NCBI GenBank assembly: GCA_964458615.1
Contig: CAYWJR010000040.1
Location: 1-14,220 of the forward strand
Length of the DNA stretch: 14,220 nt
Direction of reading: 5' to 3'
Source of the DNA: SHNJ01 sp964458615
GTDB lineage: Bacteria; Pseudomonadota; Alphaproteobacteria; SHNJ01
Shown here: piece by piece, positions 12,834-14,220 of the stretch
Layout of the letters: every line of letters begins with the position of its first letter
How positions within the stretch are numbered: position 1 is the first letter of the stretch
Made by a program: the position numbers and the translations under genes
The notes under the pieces: generated by a model
Databases searched by the model: none
Told to the model about the DNA's origin: nothing
Seen by the model: only the letters and a program-made list of their open reading frames with translations

Positions 12834-13904
12834 TTAATCGACACTTTTGGGTTTAAAAAATATTTCCTGTCCCATATGGGAAAACAATTTCGTATCAAAC
12901 ATAATATTTATTAACCAATTAGGGCACAAATTATCGAACGCAAACCGCATCGCATGCTTGGCGTTGAAACCAGGCACCGCCGACTGCACCGCGCGTCCGG
13001 GGGAAATCCGGGTTTTTCCGGCAATATAATCGTGCATGCAATCGCCCAACGCCGCACCGATTCTAAGCGCATAATCGATCCCGCCAGCAGTCAGGGGCGA
13101 AACATGGCTCGCCGCATCGCCGATAATAATCAAACGGTCGCGATAGGAATTGCGGATGGGGCGGTCGATCGGAATCAACCCGCCGCGATTGCCATGAAAC
13201 GGCAAATCGCGCACATCGACAATGTGCCTTATTTTATCGAAAAACTTTTTCATATCAGGTTTTGTGTGATTGTGGCAAGCCAGACCGACTTGGGTAATTC
13301 CCACGCCTGGCGCGATCCATCCCAAATACCCCGGCGCCAGATCTTGATCTAAAAAACAATGAAACTGATCGACATTCAAAATATCGGTTGCGTATTCGTA
13401 TTCAGTTCCAATCAGAAATTTTTTCGGTTTTGGCATGTTGAAATAATCGGCCACCGCCGAACGCGCGCCATCGGCGCCAACCAAAAACCGGCACGACGCG
13501 TTCAAAGAATCGATAAAATATCCATTTTCCGTATTATTGGCCGCACGAAATCCATGATCCAATACGATGTCCACACCGCAATCGGCGGCGCATTGCAACA
13601 AATGCCTCATTAAACCGGGCGTATCGGTGGTGCAGAAAAAATAATCGTCCGATTGCAAATCGATAAATTTTTGCGATGGGGAATAAAGCCGCACATTGCT
13701 TATTTTGCGCAACAATTCGGATGGAACATTCAGATAGTCGAATACTTCTTTTACCAATATGCCGGTTGTGCGGATTCCGTCGCCAATGTCTTTTTTACGA
13801 TCCATCACCAAAACGCGCAAACCCAATCGCGCCGATTTGATCGCGCACGACAACCCGGCGAACCCAGCGCCTACAATAATCACATCGTATTTTTTAACGC
13901 TCAT
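12834..13904 (-). CDS. FAD-dependent oxidoreductase, geranylgeranyl-reductase family
   Basis: The 356-residue product has the FAD Rossmann motif VGAGFAGLSCA (GxGxxG at 12-17) with Asp35 ending the second strand, the GADGARS motif (143-149), and the late FAD motif GDAASHVSPLTAGGIDYALRIG (262-283). This set marks the geranylgeranyl reductase / p-hydroxybenzoate-hydroxylase-like flavoproteins, which reduce isoprenoid double bonds or hydroxylate rings; the true substrate is unknown. No signal peptide; probably membrane-peripheral. AGGA nine bases before the ATG at 13904 supports this start over the one at 13922. It lies 56 bp upstream of the lipoprotein gene on the same strand and is divergent from the gene at the right edge. 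Confidence 0.87.
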   Translation of the reverse strand: MSVKKYDVIIVGAGFAGLSCAIKSARLGLRVLVMDRKKDIGDGIRTTGILVKEVFDYLNVPSELLRKISNVRLYSPSQKFIDLQSDDYFFCTTDTPGLMRHLLQCAADCGVDIVLDHGFRAANNTENGYFIDSLNASCRFLVGADGARSAVADYFNMPKPKKFLIGTEYEYATDILNVDQFHCFLDQDLAPGYLGWIAPGVGITQVGLACHNHTKPDMKKFFDKIRHIVDVRDLPFHGNRGGLIPIDRPIRNSYRDRLIIIGDAASHVSPLTAGGIDYALRIGAALGDCMHDYIAGKTRISPGRAVQSAVPGFNAKHAMRFAFDNLCPNWLINIMFDTKLFSHMGQEIFFKPKSVD

Positions 13905-13974
13905 CCGTTCAAATCCTGCCAAATCATGCCCGATCCAGGACGTGATTGAATTACCGCTTATAGCTTTTATAAGA

Positions 13975-14003
13975 TTGAAAACAAAGGTTTAATTCGACAT
14001 AAT
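13975..14003 (+). promoter_or_regulatory. Sigma-70-type promoter for the right-edge gene
   Basis: TTGAAA (13975-13980), a 17-base spacer, and CATAAT (13998-14003): five of six consensus bases in the -10 and four of six in the -35. A possible minus-strand promoter for the flavoprotein (TATAAG box near 13956-13961) lies beside it, so the gap may hold divergent promoters. Confidence 0.5.
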
Positions 14004-14075
14004 CACCGCCCGCCATAGGAAAAACAATACTTTACCTTATATATGGAGGTAGAGTACAACAAGCGGGCAGGAACA

Positions 14076-14220
14076 ATGATGAATATGCCTAATAATTCCG
14101 CTGTAAAAACACAAAACGCCGCCGGATATGCGCCACCCAATCAAGCGCAAATGGTGGACGATCTTTTTGCCAAAACCAAAGGCAAGATTCCAAAAGTAAA
14201 ATTGCAAAATTATGTTCCGT
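14076..14220 (+). CDS. 5' end of an unidentified gene (continues past window)
   Basis: The frame opens with ATG ATG AAT ATG at 14076 and stays open to the window edge: MMNMPNNSAVKTQNAAGYAP and then NQAQMVDDLFAKTKGKIPKVKLQNYVP. AGGA lies four bases before the first ATG. An in-frame ATG at 14043 would add 11 residues. The first 25 residues are polar and probably disordered. Too little is visible to name a family. Confidence 0.6.
   Translation, partial: MMNMPNNSAVKTQNAAGYAPPNQAQMVDDLFAKTKGKIPKVKLQNYVP

Noticed and set aside
1..14220. CRISPR arrays, insertion sequences, toxin-antitoxin or restriction genes
   Set aside because: No regularly spaced repeats, transposase motifs, or recognisable defence proteins were seen on either strand.

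Overview
The window looks like an alphaproteobacterial chromosome of moderate to low GC. The main clue is the minus-strand cluster dcd - murA - DUF2948 - UPF0262 - low-molecular-weight phosphatase - infA, a synteny I recognise as alphaproteobacterial, here without the hisD gene that usually sits inside it. I cannot place the organism to order. I ran no searches; family names come from reading motifs.

Layout. (1) 3-1253 (+): the 3' part of a large cysteine-rich, probably secreted protein that enters from the left edge. (2) 1254-5471 (-): the housekeeping block. Read in transcription order it is a 42-aa basic peptide, a 96-aa membrane protein with one EF-hand, dcd, murA, DUF2948, UPF0262, phosphatase and infA. 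The murA/DUF2948 and DUF2948/UPF0262 junctions are ATGA overlaps, so translation is probably coupled. (3) 5563-5637 (+): tRNA-Thr(GGT) with encoded CCA, followed by a possible small RNA ending in a very strong hairpin terminator. (4) 6032-9291: a phage-derived block, mostly minus strand. It holds a 123-aa protein, a 35-aa membrane peptide, a DUF6456-like protein, a terminator, two small ORFs and a large terminase gene cut off after its ATPase motifs. Two plus-strand genes for small exported proteins (6779-7421) interrupt it. No integrase, portal, capsid or tail gene is visible, so it reads as a decayed prophage or co-opted phage fragment. (5) 9505-14220: arginine repressor ArgR (-), a secreted protein (-), a 78-aa small protein with clear promoter and terminator (+), a histidine phosphatase (+), a proline-rich lipoprotein (-), a geranylgeranyl-reductase-like flavoprotein (-), and the first codons of a further gene (+) that leaves at the right edge.

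How the parts relate. MurA begins peptidoglycan precursor synthesis and Dcd feeds dUMP/dTMP synthesis; with infA this is a conserved growth cluster. Several neighbours (the cysteine-rich protein, the 222-aa secreted protein, the lipoprotein and the two small exported proteins) point to a sizeable cell-envelope or secreted repertoire of unknown function. I found no CRISPR array, IS element, rRNA gene or recognisable defence system. The least explained parts are the candidate small RNA, the short peptides too small for ordinary gene calling, and the interrupted phage block.
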